Origin: Ferdinandcohnia salidurans
GTDB taxonomy: Bacteria > Bacillota > Bacilli > Bacillales > Bacillaceae_L
DNA: 64,000 nucleotides
Reading direction: 5' to 3'
NCBI RefSeq assembly: GCF_042680725.1
Contig: NZ_JBHUEK010000025.1
Span: 62,001-126,000 of the forward strand
The notes under the pieces are model-generated. The model was not told where the DNA came from, searched no databases, and was given only the letters and a program-made list of their open reading frames with translations. Shown here piece by piece: positions 25,559 to 33,306 of the stretch; the stretch's first letter is position 1; each line of letters starts with the position of its first letter. The position numbers were made by a program, and so were the translations under genes.

Positions 25559-26548
25559 TCAGCTTTCATACCCATTTGGGTGGTTTACATGCCAGTTCCA
25601 CGCATCCTTAATGATTTCATTGATTGACGCACGCTTTGGCTCCCAGCCGAGCACTTCCTTCGCTTTTCCTGATGATGCGATGAGAATGCTTGGGTCACCT
25701 GCACGGCGCTCGCCAATAATGACAGGAATATCGCGCTGTGTAACCTCTTTTGCTGCCTCAACCATTTCTTTTACAGAGAATCCACTGTTACTTCCAAGGT
25801 TGAAATAGTTACTCTCGCCACCGTTTTGGAGATATTTCAGCGCTAAAATATGCGCATTAATCAAGTCCTCGACATGGATGTAGTCACGGATGCATGTGCC
25901 GTCTGGCGTATCATAGTCCTCACCGAAGATCGTGATGGCATCTCTTTGTCCTAATGCTGCTTGTAAAATAACCGGGATTAGATGAGTTTCCGGATCATGA
26001 TCCTCCCCGATTTCACCAGTTGCGCGAGCCCCAGCTACGTTAAAATAACGGAGTGAAACAAATTTAATGTCATGCGCCATCTCAGACCACTTCATCATTT
26101 TCTCCATCGCGAGCTTCGTTTCACCGTACGTATTTGTTGGAACAGTTGGCATGTCCTCCGTAATTGGCACCTGCTTAGGCTCACCATAAGTTGCAGCAGT
26201 TGATGAGAAAACGATGTACTTCACGTTATTGTTTTTCATTGTTTCAAGGACAATCTGTGTGCCGAATACATTGTTGTCATAGTATTTTAACGGGTCAACC
26301 ATTGATTCGCCGACAAGGGAATTCGCCGCAAAGTGGATCACCGCATTAATATCTTCTTTTTCAAAAACAGATTGTAAAAACACTCGGTCACGAATGTCAC
26401 CTTGATAAAACTTCGCTTTCGGGTGAACCGCCTCCTTGTGGCCTGTTTGAAGATTGTCAACAACCACAACATCCTCGTTCGCGTCAATTAACTGATAAAC
26501 CGCATGCGAGCCAATATAACCCGCTCCACCTAAAACTAAAATACTCAT
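25559..26548 (-). CDS. galE: UDP-glucose 4-epimerase
   Basis: 329 aa from the ATG at 26548, with AAGGAG 9 nt upstream; the usual GalE length supports this start over earlier codons. It is an extended SDR with the NAD-binding motif GGAGYIGSH at the N-terminus, the Ser-Tyr-Lys catalytic set (SSTAATYG; YGETKLAMEK) and HFAA. It interconverts UDP-glucose and UDP-galactose, serving both catabolism and wall-sugar supply. It follows galK with a short gap containing a GGGAC-type repeat, and the downstream galT begins near its end. Confidence 0.97.
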   Translation of the reverse strand: MSILVLGGAGYIGSHAVYQLIDANEDVVVVDNLQTGHKEAVHPKAKFYQGDIRDRVFLQSVFEKEDINAVIHFAANSLVGESMVDPLKYYDNNVFGTQIVLETMKNNNVKYIVFSSTAATYGEPKQVPITEDMPTVPTNTYGETKLAMEKMMKWSEMAHDIKFVSLRYFNVAGARATGEIGEDHDPETHLIPVILQAALGQRDAITIFGEDYDTPDGTCIRDYIHVEDLINAHILALKYLQNGGESNYFNLGSNSGFSVKEMVEAAKEVTQRDIPVIIGERRAGDPSILIASSGKAKEVLGWEPKRASINEIIKDAWNWHVNHPNGYES

Positions 26549-26573
26549 ATTCATTCGCTCCTTTTTGTGGGTG

Positions 26574-26619
26574 ATGGACCTGTCCCTGTGTCCCACGGAC
26601 AACCTTGTGTCCCACCACC
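26574..26619. repeat. GGACCTGTCCC-family short repeat, galK-galE gap
   Basis: GACCTGTCCCTGTGTCCCA, followed by a second GGACAA..TTGTGTCCCA block, sits between galK and galE. Related sequences (GGGAC..GTCCC, either orientation) occur at 34551-34579 and 39402-39430, always in gene gaps. Confidence 0.65.
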
Positions 26620-26622
26620 CTG

Positions 26623-27786
26623 TTATAGTTCTTTTGCGCCGTCGCCGATGCTTACCTCATAGAAGGTAGCCGGGTAGCCGATGGTTTCTTCGTAGATTTT
26701 TCCGACTGCATCGATGATTGCTTGCGCTTTTTCTTTTTCGATGAGGGCAATTGCACAGCCTCCGAAACCAGCGCCTGTCATTCGTGCACCAAGTACACCC
26801 TCTTGCGCCCATGCTGCTTCTGCTAAAGTATCAAGCTCTTTGCCGGTTACTTCATAATCATCACGCAACGATGTGTGTGATGCATTTAGCAAACGACCGA
26901 ACTCGACGAGGTCCTCCGCTTTCAGGGCTTTTAGCGCATCTAACGTTCTTTCATTTTCGTAAACCGCATGTTTAGCTCGCTTTTGCAAGGTTTCGTTTTG
27001 GATTAGATGCTTGTGTTGTTCAAATTGCTTGCTAGTGATGTTACCAAGCGCTTGAACATCCAGCTCCTTCTGAAGTTGGACAAGTGCCTGTTCACACTCA
27101 CTGCGACGCTCGTTATATTTAGAGTCCGCTAGCTCACGGCGTTTGTTCGTGTTCATGATTAAAATGAGATGTTCGTCTAACTCGATTGGTGCGTATTCAT
27201 ACTTTAATGTATCGCAATCTAGTAAAATTCCTGCATTCTTTTTACCCATTCCGATTGCAAATTGGTCCATGATTCCACTGTTCACACCAATGAACTTATT
27301 TTCTACAAGTTGACCAATTTTTACAAGTTCAACACGGTCAATTTCAAGGTTAAATAATTTTTCGAACATCACGCCTGACACAAGCTCAATGGATGCCGAT
27401 GAGGAAAGGCCCGCACCGTTTGGAATATTGCCGTAAAAAAGCACGTCAACTCCAGTTTCAATTTCATACCCTTTTTCACGTAAATAACGAAGCATCCCCT
27501 TCGGATAATTCGTCCAATCATGTGTTTTATTGTAGTCAAGGTCGCGTAGGTCGAACTCGATTACCCCAAGCTCTTCAAAGTTCATCGAGTACATTCTGAT
27601 TTTTTCATCATCACGCTTTCTAGCTATTGCATAGGTACCTTTTGTGATTGAAGCCGGAAAAACATGGCCGCCATTGTAATCGGTATGCTCACCAATGAGA
27701 TTAATACGGCCAGGCGCGAAGAAGCTTCTGTAATCGGTTTCGTTAAATACTTCTATAAATCTATTTGAAAGTTGTTTGAGATCCAT
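26623..27786 (-). CDS. galK: Galactokinase
   Basis: 387 aa, a GHMP-family kinase that phosphorylates galactose at C1. The galactokinase signature APGRINLIGEHTDYNGG is at residues ~24-40, the ATP loop PNGAGLSSSAS at ~121-131, and motif III GARMTGAGFGG near the C-terminus. It is the first gene of the gal operon. GGAGG is 10 nt before the ATG. The promoter and palindromic operator directly upstream are well preserved. Order galK-galE-galT-galM-galR gives a complete Leloir pathway plus regulator. Confidence 0.97.
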   Translation of the reverse strand: MDLKQLSNRFIEVFNETDYRSFFAPGRINLIGEHTDYNGGHVFPASITKGTYAIARKRDDEKIRMYSMNFEELGVIEFDLRDLDYNKTHDWTNYPKGMLRYLREKGYEIETGVDVLFYGNIPNGAGLSSSASIELVSGVMFEKLFNLEIDRVELVKIGQLVENKFIGVNSGIMDQFAIGMGKKNAGILLDCDTLKYEYAPIELDEHLILIMNTNKRRELADSKYNERRSECEQALVQLQKELDVQALGNITSKQFEQHKHLIQNETLQKRAKHAVYENERTLDALKALKAEDLVEFGRLLNASHTSLRDDYEVTGKELDTLAEAAWAQEGVLGARMTGAGFGGCAIALIEKEKAQAIIDAVGKIYEETIGYPATFYEVSIGDGAKEL

Positions 27787-27822
27787 GGTGGATTTACCTC
27801 CAATACTTTGGTTTCTATCTTT

Positions 27823-27851
27823 ATTGTAGAACCGGAAGTAAAAAAGGTCAA
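27823..27851 (-). promoter_or_regulatory. SigA promoter of the gal operon
   Basis: On the minus strand TTGACC (27846-27851) and TACAAT (27823-27828) are separated by exactly 17 nt, 37 nt upstream of the galK ATG. Confidence 0.85.
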
Positions 27852-27856
27852 TTAAT

Positions 27857-27877
27857 TTTAGTTAAAGTTTTACTAAA
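27857..27877. promoter_or_regulatory. Candidate GalR operator
   Basis: A 21-bp near-palindrome TTTAGTTAAAG.TTTTACTAAA lies directly upstream of the -35 box; 9 of 11 positions match between arms. LacI-family regulators bind such sites. Position next to the promoter of the operon that ends with galR supports the assignment. Confidence 0.7.
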
Positions 27878-27906
27878 TTATTTAGCCTGCAGTTTTCTGC
27901 CCCCAT

Positions 27907-27942
27907 AAAAAAAGAACCAAAGAGATCTGCTCTTTGGTTCTT
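27907..27942 (-). terminator. Terminator of the TSUP gene
   Basis: On the minus strand AAGAACCAAAGAG pairs with CTCTTTGGTTCTT around CAGAT, followed by TTTTTTT. The left arm includes the TSUP stop codon. Confidence 0.93.
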
Positions 27943-28765
27943 AATGAAAATACATTCGAAATCCTATGATGATTAATAGAAAAGATAACATTTGCATGAT
28001 AACACGACTTGGGATTTTTTGTGAGAGGATAACACCAAGCTGTGAACCAATGATAATTCCGGTTCCACCAAATGCAACAATCAACCAATCAATATTCCCA
28101 TGCCAGACCTGAAGAAAAACACCTACAGAAGAATACAAGCATAAAGAAAAGATTGAGGTTGCAGTTGCGATATGGGTTGGCACACGAAAAATGTAAACCA
28201 AAATCGGAACAAGCATCCAGCCTCCCCCAATTCCAAGATAGCTTGAGAGAATTCCCATGAAAAAACCAAGTGGGATAAGCCATTTAACCTGTAATCTGTT
28301 ATTTGTTTGAAGATTAGAGGTGACGTGATCTGCTGATTCCCCCGTTGCCGCGGCTTCAGTTTTCGCTTCCTTCGTCATATTCTTCTTTTTTAGCAGATTC
28401 GTATTTTTCACCACTAAAAAGAAGCCCAAAAAGACGAGTACACTTGCAAAGAAAAAGTAAAAATATGTAGAGGAATAAGCTTGAAGAAGTTGCACACCGA
28501 TAAAAGTTCCCGGGAACGCACCTATACCTAACATGATTCCGGTTCGGTAATCAATCCGTTTTTGTTTTGCAAATCCAAAAACACCAGACAATGAGTTAAT
28601 TAGTACAATGACTAGCCCTGTTCCTGCAGCAAGAACGGGATCGACATGAAAAAGCAGCAAAAGTGCCGGTACAAATAGAAAGCCTCCACCCGCCCCAACA
28701 ATTGCCCCATAACCACCAGCAAATATCCCGATTGCCACAAGTAAAACCCCTGTTACGATATCCAT
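27941..28765 (-). CDS. TSUP-family (TauE/SafE) anion transporter
   Basis: 274 aa with about eight hydrophobic segments in two related halves, each starting with a Gly-rich stretch (GGYGAIVGAGGGFLFVP near residue 18; LGIGGGWMLVPIL in the second half). This is the internal duplication typical of TSUP/TauE proteins, which move sulfite, thiosulfate, sulfoacetate or other organosulfur anions across the membrane. AGGGGG precedes the ATG. It is transcribed divergently from a LysR regulator whose relatives control sulfur assimilation, so a sulfur substrate is plausible. Substrate not determined. Confidence 0.88.
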   Translation of the reverse strand: MDIVTGVLLVAIGIFAGGYGAIVGAGGGFLFVPALLLLFHVDPVLAAGTGLVIVLINSLSGVFGFAKQKRIDYRTGIMLGIGAFPGTFIGVQLLQAYSSTYFYFFFASVLVFLGFFLVVKNTNLLKKKNMTKEAKTEAAATGESADHVTSNLQTNNRLQVKWLIPLGFFMGILSSYLGIGGGWMLVPILVYIFRVPTHIATATSIFSLCLYSSVGVFLQVWHGNIDWLIVAFGGTGIIIGSQLGVILSQKIPSRVIMQMLSFLLIIIGFRMYFH

Positions 28766-28948
28766 GATTACGTTCCCCCTATGTATGACTCTCTATTAAC
28801 CTATCAAATCTTTAAGTAGTAGTAAAATAACAATGTATAATAGGTCATAACAAAACGTAATACTGCTTGTGATATAGAATAATACGAACTCAATCTTATA
28901 TAATGAAAGTAAAGGCTATAGAAATTACGTTTGCAAGGGGGGGATACC

Positions 28949-29833
28949 ATGAACATTGAGAATCTTAAACTCTTTTGCCTTGTCGTAGAAGAGGGAAGTA
29001 TTACAAACGCTGCACGGATAAGTTTTATCTCTCAACCAGCTGTCACGAAAAAGATAAGCCAGCTTGAAAATGAATATGGCACCCTGCTTTTTGAGAGAAA
29101 CGGTGGAAGACTTGAACTAACAAAGGCCGGGGAAGTCCTTTATCCCTATGCGAAAGATGTGATTGAAAATATCAAAAGATCCTTCGATGCTGTTCAAAAA
29201 ATGACTGGCAATGAGGAAGTCAATTTACATATAGGCGCAAGCTTAACGATCGGTGAATATCTATTACCTCAAATTCTTGGAATGATAAAAAAAGGATATC
29301 CACATATAACGTTCAGTCTTACAATAGGAAATACCCCAAATATAATTGCAATGCTTGAAAACAATGAAATTGATATCGCTCTTGTGGAAAGTCATGTAGA
29401 AAATCCAATTTTAAGAATTGAAAAATTTGCTGAAGATGAGCTTATTTTAGTCACTTCGAATGACCATCATTGGAAGCATCGAAAAACAATTACAATAAAT
29501 GAATTGGTAGAAGAAAAAATGATTTGGCGGGAGCCCGAATCTGGTTCTCGTCTGATCGTCGAAAATTACCTTCGTGATCATGGAATCATTGATGACATTG
29601 AAAGCGAAATGGAACTGGGGAGTATCCAATCTATCAAAAGTGCGGTTGAAGCAGGCCTTGGCATCAGCATTCTCCCAAGGATTACGGTATTAAAAGAATT
29701 AGAACTAGGAACATTATGCCAGATTAACGTGACCAATTTTTCACTCACGCGTACACTCTGGATGGTCCAAAAACCACATCGTTTCCCAAAAATAGGATTG
29801 CAACATTTTGTAGATTTTATCCGGAATTACTGA
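28949..29833 (+). CDS. LysR-family transcriptional regulator (CysL-like)
   Basis: About 294 aa from the ATG at 28949, preceded by AAGGGGGGG; a TTG 18 nt upstream would overlap that site and is rejected. The N-terminal winged helix is typical (NLKLFCLVVEEGSITNAAR, then SQPAVTKKISQLE), followed by a type 2 periplasmic-binding co-inducer domain. It is one of the few plus-strand genes here and faces away from the TSUP transporter gene across a 183-bp shared regulatory region. LysR proteins usually regulate the divergent neighbour. The wing and co-inducer domain recall B. subtilis CysL, but that is a visual judgement. Confidence 0.88.
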   Translation: MNIENLKLFCLVVEEGSITNAARISFISQPAVTKKISQLENEYGTLLFERNGGRLELTKAGEVLYPYAKDVIENIKRSFDAVQKMTGNEEVNLHIGASLTIGEYLLPQILGMIKKGYPHITFSLTIGNTPNIIAMLENNEIDIALVESHVENPILRIEKFAEDELILVTSNDHHWKHRKTITINELVEEKMIWREPESGSRLIVENYLRDHGIIDDIESEMELGSIQSIKSAVEAGLGISILPRITVLKELELGTLCQINVTNFSLTRTLWMVQKPHRFPKIGLQHFVDFIRNY

Positions 29834-29837
29834 GTAA

Positions 29838-29910
29838 ACCAGGTAACCACAGGGACGGTTCTCGTGGTCCCATCCAAGGTGGGAACCAGAGGAACCGTCC
29901 CTCTGGTTCA
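29838..29910. repeat. Interrupted palindrome, GGGACGGTTCTC family, copy 2
   Basis: AACCACAGGGACGGTTCTC pairs with GAGGAACCGTCCCTCTGGTT; an inner pair GTGGTCCCA/TGGGAACCA extends the hairpin. It is related to 22941-23016 and lies just after the LysR stop codon. Confidence 0.8.
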
Positions 29911-29911
29911 A

Positions 29912-29958
29912 AATAAAAGAGGAGTAACCTAATCACCACAGGCTACTCCCCTTTTATT
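29912..29958. terminator. Bidirectional terminator between LysR and chemotaxis genes
   Basis: AAAAGAGGAGTAACCT pairs with AGGCTACTCCCCTTTT, flanked by A- and T-rich ends on both sides. It can end transcripts of both convergent genes. Confidence 0.88.
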
Positions 29959-30000
29959 ATGCGCTGTACTAGTATACCTACTTTTACAGTGAATTATGCT

Positions 30001-31512
30001 CTATTTTTCTTTAAAAATTTCCATCAGTTCGGCTGTTGCGTCGTCTGTGTTTTGGACGTAGGAGACGAGGTGTTGCATTTGGCCGTTCTGGTTTTCGATG
30101 GATGCTGTAATTTCCTCAAGAGATGCTGTTGTTTCTTCAATGATTGCTGCGAATTCACTGACTGATGTTTCAATCGAAACCGATGAATGGCTAATTTGGT
30201 TTGAGATTTTTTCGAAATGCTTAACGGCTTCGTTCAATTCGGAAACTGTGTCGTCGATAACTGTGAAGACGCCCTTTGCATCCTTTGTAAGCTGGACACT
30301 TTCGTCCATTTTTATCGCATTTTCTGCCATATGCTTCTGTGTTAATGTCGTGCTTTCGTTTACTTCTTTTAAATTCTCAGATATGAGGTTTGCTGTATTA
30401 GAAGTCACCTCTGAAAGTTTTCTAATTTCAGATGCAACTACCGCAAAACCTCTACCACTATCACCTGCACGGGCCGCTTCAATCGAAGCATTCAACGCGA
30501 GTAAATTCGTTTGTGACGCAATCTCCTGAATTCGGTCCGTAAACCCGTTTGTCTCATTGATTTTTTCAACTAATAAATTCATGGTTTCAGACATCGAATG
30601 TACGGATGCTTGAAAGTCTGTAATTTTTGAGAGTAAAAGGTCGATAGATTCATTTCCGTTGTCAGCTGCTAGATTCGTATTCTCGGTCTGATTACTAAGG
30701 TGGTTCGAACCTTTTACAAGCTCCTGGACAATTCCATTAAGATCTTCGATGGATTCAGTAATGGTTGTCGCTGCCTCATTTTGCGTGTTCATTCCGGAAG
30801 AGATTTCCGTAACGGCGATTGTCATCTCATTAAAGGAGTGCATTTGCTCCTCACCTTGGCGACGGATGTTTGTGATGTTCTCACTGATCACTTGTGAGTT
30901 TTCCTCAAGCTGAGCCGCATGATGCCTTCTCATCTCAAGAAGGTGCTCGGTGTGCTTATGCGTTGCTTGAATATCCTGAGTCAACCTTCCAGTCACAATG
31001 CTCTGGAAAAACAGGGTCGCAATAATCACCACAAAGATCAAATAATAGATCACAATTTCCTTTGAAGTATAACTGAATTCATGTCCACTTGTGATAAAAA
31101 ATAAAACCGTTAATGCAATGGCACAAGCCACGCCAAAGATTAGCGTTTTCCGCTTATTATAGATTGCAACCGTTGTCAAGAGGTATAACGGTAAAAGGAC
31201 GATTGGCGTTGACTGTGAGCTAGACATAATCACAAAGATCACCACCGCAATCCCTACGACTGAAATATAAGGTGTTTGAGTTAATAGTAGATTCTTGTAA
31301 ATAAGTAAAAATAAGAGAGCTAGAAAAATCGCACCACCGATTCCGATTGTAAGAATCATTTGAAGTGGTTGTTGGATTGAGACCTCAACAATAATTGCTA
31401 GAATGATAGAAATAAGTGAAACAATGCCGACCAATTTGTTTTTTCGGATAAGATCCTCTCGTTTTAACTCCTCAATAGATAAAACCGTTTCGTTCATAAG
31501 GTTATCCCCCAT
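30001..31512 (-). CDS. Methyl-accepting chemotaxis protein without extracellular sensor domain
   Basis: 503 aa. About six membrane helices fill residues ~28-175, with only short loops between them, so there is no classical ligand pocket outside the cell; sensing may be by the membrane helices or cytoplasm. The rest is a methyl-accepting signalling domain: long coiled coil with the conserved hairpin tip (IQEIASQTNLLALNASIEAA, then RAGDSGRGFAVVA). It would control CheA, fitting the flagellar genes elsewhere in the window. Two ATGs (31512 and 31497) each have a usable ribosome-binding site; the first is given. There is no obvious SigD promoter. Confidence 0.93.
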   Translation of the reverse strand: MGDNLMNETVLSIEELKREDLIRKNKLVGIVSLISIILAIIVEVSIQQPLQMILTIGIGGAIFLALLFLLIYKNLLLTQTPYISVVGIAVVIFVIMSSSQSTPIVLLPLYLLTTVAIYNKRKTLIFGVACAIALTVLFFITSGHEFSYTSKEIVIYYLIFVVIIATLFFQSIVTGRLTQDIQATHKHTEHLLEMRRHHAAQLEENSQVISENITNIRRQGEEQMHSFNEMTIAVTEISSGMNTQNEAATTITESIEDLNGIVQELVKGSNHLSNQTENTNLAADNGNESIDLLLSKITDFQASVHSMSETMNLLVEKINETNGFTDRIQEIASQTNLLALNASIEAARAGDSGRGFAVVASEIRKLSEVTSNTANLISENLKEVNESTTLTQKHMAENAIKMDESVQLTKDAKGVFTVIDDTVSELNEAVKHFEKISNQISHSSVSIETSVSEFAAIIEETTASLEEITASIENQNGQMQHLVSYVQNTDDATAELMEIFKEK

Positions 31513-31610
31513 TTTTAATATCTCCCTCTATTTTACCGTTTTTTAGGAGGATTGAATATAGTAATTATGGGAATTTGGGATTCAAACAAGCGTTTGTTTG
31601 GATTGAAATG

Positions 31611-32354
31611 TTATTTAAAGGTCAGGTTCACTGTATAGCCTAGATTATCAAAAAAGCCTACTAAAACTTTTTCAGCATTTTTTTCGGCGGTTTCTAATAG
31701 ACCTCCCTCGATTGCCTCTTTCCTGATTTTCTTCTGGGCTTCAGCCGCTAAATCAAAGCCTTCATCCCATTTCACCTCACCACGGAATATTCCTTCGTCT
31801 GAAAATGTGATTAACTTATCCATCTGTATCGCTGGTTCTTGGATTAGATCAGCATGTGGGAGTACAATATCTAGCACTTTTTCTTTTTCATTCACTTTTA
31901 TATCATCCGCGGTTATCCCTTCTAAATCAACACCAGCAATCACCGTACCCGGAACAATTAATAAGACCTCTCTCTTTGTGCCTGGGACCTTAATCGGTAG
32001 ATCATTCCCAAACAACTTATTATCCTCTTGCTTGATAACTGTTTTCACAGAGGCTTCAGCTGTTGCGAGTGTAGCCAGCTCTTTGATATCTTCAACAAAA
32101 ACCGTACTTTCTTTTTTTAACGTACTCCCAGATAGAAACCAAACACTCCCCGCTGAAACCGCAATGAGAAGGACAGCAACTAGGAGAATCCTTGCTCCTA
32201 GAACTCGAAATAGAAACTTAGTTAGCGTTCCAGATGTGTTTCGATCTGCTCTTCGCTGTCCGACAACAGCAGTAGCCGCACTTTCATCATTTGCTGTTTT
32301 AAGTTCCTTTAAAATTGCTTCCAACTGTGCTACTGTTTCATCCTTTTTCCTCAT
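31611..32354 (-). CDS. DUF4230 membrane protein
   Basis: About 247 aa from the ATG at 32354, where AAGGGG lies 9 nt upstream; a TTG nine nt earlier is too close to that site. A cytoplasmic N-terminus (~50 aa), one membrane helix (~residues 58-78) and an extracellular C-terminal domain match DUF4230 proteins (EIKELATLATAEASVKTVI, later LPHADLIQEPAIQ). The function of this family is unknown to me. It stands alone between the chemotaxis receptor and a gene-poor stretch. Confidence 0.8.
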   Translation of the reverse strand: MRKKDETVAQLEAILKELKTANDESAATAVVGQRRADRNTSGTLTKFLFRVLGARILLVAVLLIAVSAGSVWFLSGSTLKKESTVFVEDIKELATLATAEASVKTVIKQEDNKLFGNDLPIKVPGTKREVLLIVPGTVIAGVDLEGITADDIKVNEKEKVLDIVLPHADLIQEPAIQMDKLITFSDEGIFRGEVKWDEGFDLAAEAQKKIRKEAIEGGLLETAEKNAEKVLVGFFDNLGYTVNLTFK

Positions 32355-32802
32355 TGGATCCAACCCCTTCTTTGACTTAATATGATTGATTGCTAGTTTT
32401 TAAAAAATGCAAAATGAAAGGCTACACCTAACTGGGGTGTAGCCTGCATATTAATATGAGGTGCTTTCGTCATATTCTGTGTCATTTCTACTATTTTTTA
32501 CAAATTCTCTTATGGTTATTTTATCATAGGTGATTTTTAACTGTCACTTAAATTAAGATTGAGAGTTTTGGGATTAAGTTTATTCGGACAAATAACAGTG
32601 ATGTCTTATTTTACAAAATTACAAAGGTTACAAATCATTACAAGTTTTTCTTTTATTAACGAAGCTTAACAATTCATTTAAGAGTTGTAAATTCCAGATG
32701 AATCGACAAATTTTAAAGGTATGATTATCTATAATGACAGGAGTTAGAGGGTTAGGAGTCAACCTTCTGTAATTAGTAAAAGAAAAATGGAGGTAACTTT
32801 TT
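32355..32802. other. Gene-poor stretch with one strong hairpin
   Basis: No reading frame here looks like a gene. A stem AGGCTACACC/GGGGTGTAGCCT lies at about 32420-32445; on the minus strand it is followed by a T-rich tract (TTTCATTTTG), so it may be a terminator or leader structure ahead of the DUF4230 gene. A TATAAT-like element near 32730 precedes the small gene at 32803, without a convincing -35. Confidence 0.5.
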
Positions 32803-32937
32803 ATGAATATCGTTAACTTTATAAGCATATATTTATTGGGTTCGCTTATTTTAATTTTTCTGTTGAATCTATCTTTCAGTCAGTTAAGTCATAAAATCTC
32901 CAAAATCAAAGAAAATAAGCACAATAGCCGGTGTTAA
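32803..32937 (+). CDS. 44-aa single-pass membrane miniprotein
   Basis: ATG at 32803 with GGAGG 9 nt upstream; 44 codons plus TAA. A hydrophobic helix (NFISIYLLGSLILIFLLNLS, residues 5-24) is followed by a short basic tail ending NSRC. It lies 35 nt before an FbpA-like gene on the same strand, perhaps co-transcribed. No family is recognised; tiny bitopic proteins of this kind often modulate a membrane partner. The call rests on the ribosome-binding site, the membrane helix and the neighbour. Confidence 0.6.
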   Translation: MNIVNFISIYLLGSLILIFLLNLSFSQLSHKISKIKENKHNSRC

Positions 32938-32972
32938 ATACATAGGTTTTGTTACTAAATAGAGGTGATAAA

Positions 32973-33131
32973 ATGGGAAATCTACTACGATACGCTGTTC
33001 AGTCAAAAAAGAAAGATTTGATTAATAAGTTGATTAAACAAGGAATCTATAAAAAAGATGAAAAACATCTGTATGAATTGAGTTTGAGTGAACTTGAAAA
33101 TGAATATAAATTAGTATATGACCGCGAGTGA
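32973..33131 (+). CDS. FbpA-like small basic protein
   Basis: 52 aa from the ATG at 32973 with GAGGTGA upstream; a TTG 24 nt earlier overlaps that site. The sequence (GNLLRYAVQSKKKDLINKLI ... LYELSLSELENEY) fits the Fur-regulated basic protein A family of Bacillaceae. In B. subtilis, Fbp proteins assist the small RNA FsrA in the iron-sparing response. No convincing Fur box (GATAATnATTATC-like) was found upstream, so iron control here is not shown. Confidence 0.75.
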   Translation: MGNLLRYAVQSKKKDLINKLIKQGIYKKDEKHLYELSLSELENEYKLVYDRE

Positions 33132-33161
33132 CCTTCGAATCAACGGCGCATCGAACCTGAT

Positions 33162-33265
33162 TATGGCCGATAAATCAAATTTATGGCTGTTAGCTAAAGG
33201 CTAATGGACGATAATTTTGATTTATAGCTGTTATTTCACTTTTTCGGCCCATAGCACTTTTTCGC
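33162..33265. repeat. Degenerate array with ~20-21-bp period
   Basis: The core ATGG/ATAG recurs at 33163, 33183, 33204 and 33224 in blocks such as TATGGCCGATAA, TATGGCTGTTAG, AATGGACGATAA and TATAGCTGTTAT; a less regular CGGCCCATAGC follows. The period resembles that of the exact array at 15741-15926, with a different core. It fills the gap between the FbpA-like gene and the prfB terminator. Confidence 0.6.
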
Positions 33266-33267
33266 TC

Positions 33268-33300
33268 AAAAAAAAGAGACAGCCAATGGCTGCCCCTCTC
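33268..33300 (-). terminator. Terminator of prfB
   Basis: On the minus strand AGAGGGGCAGCCA pairs imperfectly with GGCTGTCTCT, followed by eight T residues, just after the prfB stop codon. Confidence 0.88.
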
Positions 33301-33306
33301 CAATTA

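Noticed and set aside
32720..32745. Fur box before the FbpA-like gene
   Set aside because: TGATTATCTATAATGA matches only the left half of the GATAATnATTATC-type consensus.
32628..32828. 66-aa minus-strand frame
   Set aside because: Overlaps the better supported 44-aa plus-strand gene and its ribosome-binding site; composition is typical of AT-rich noncoding DNA.
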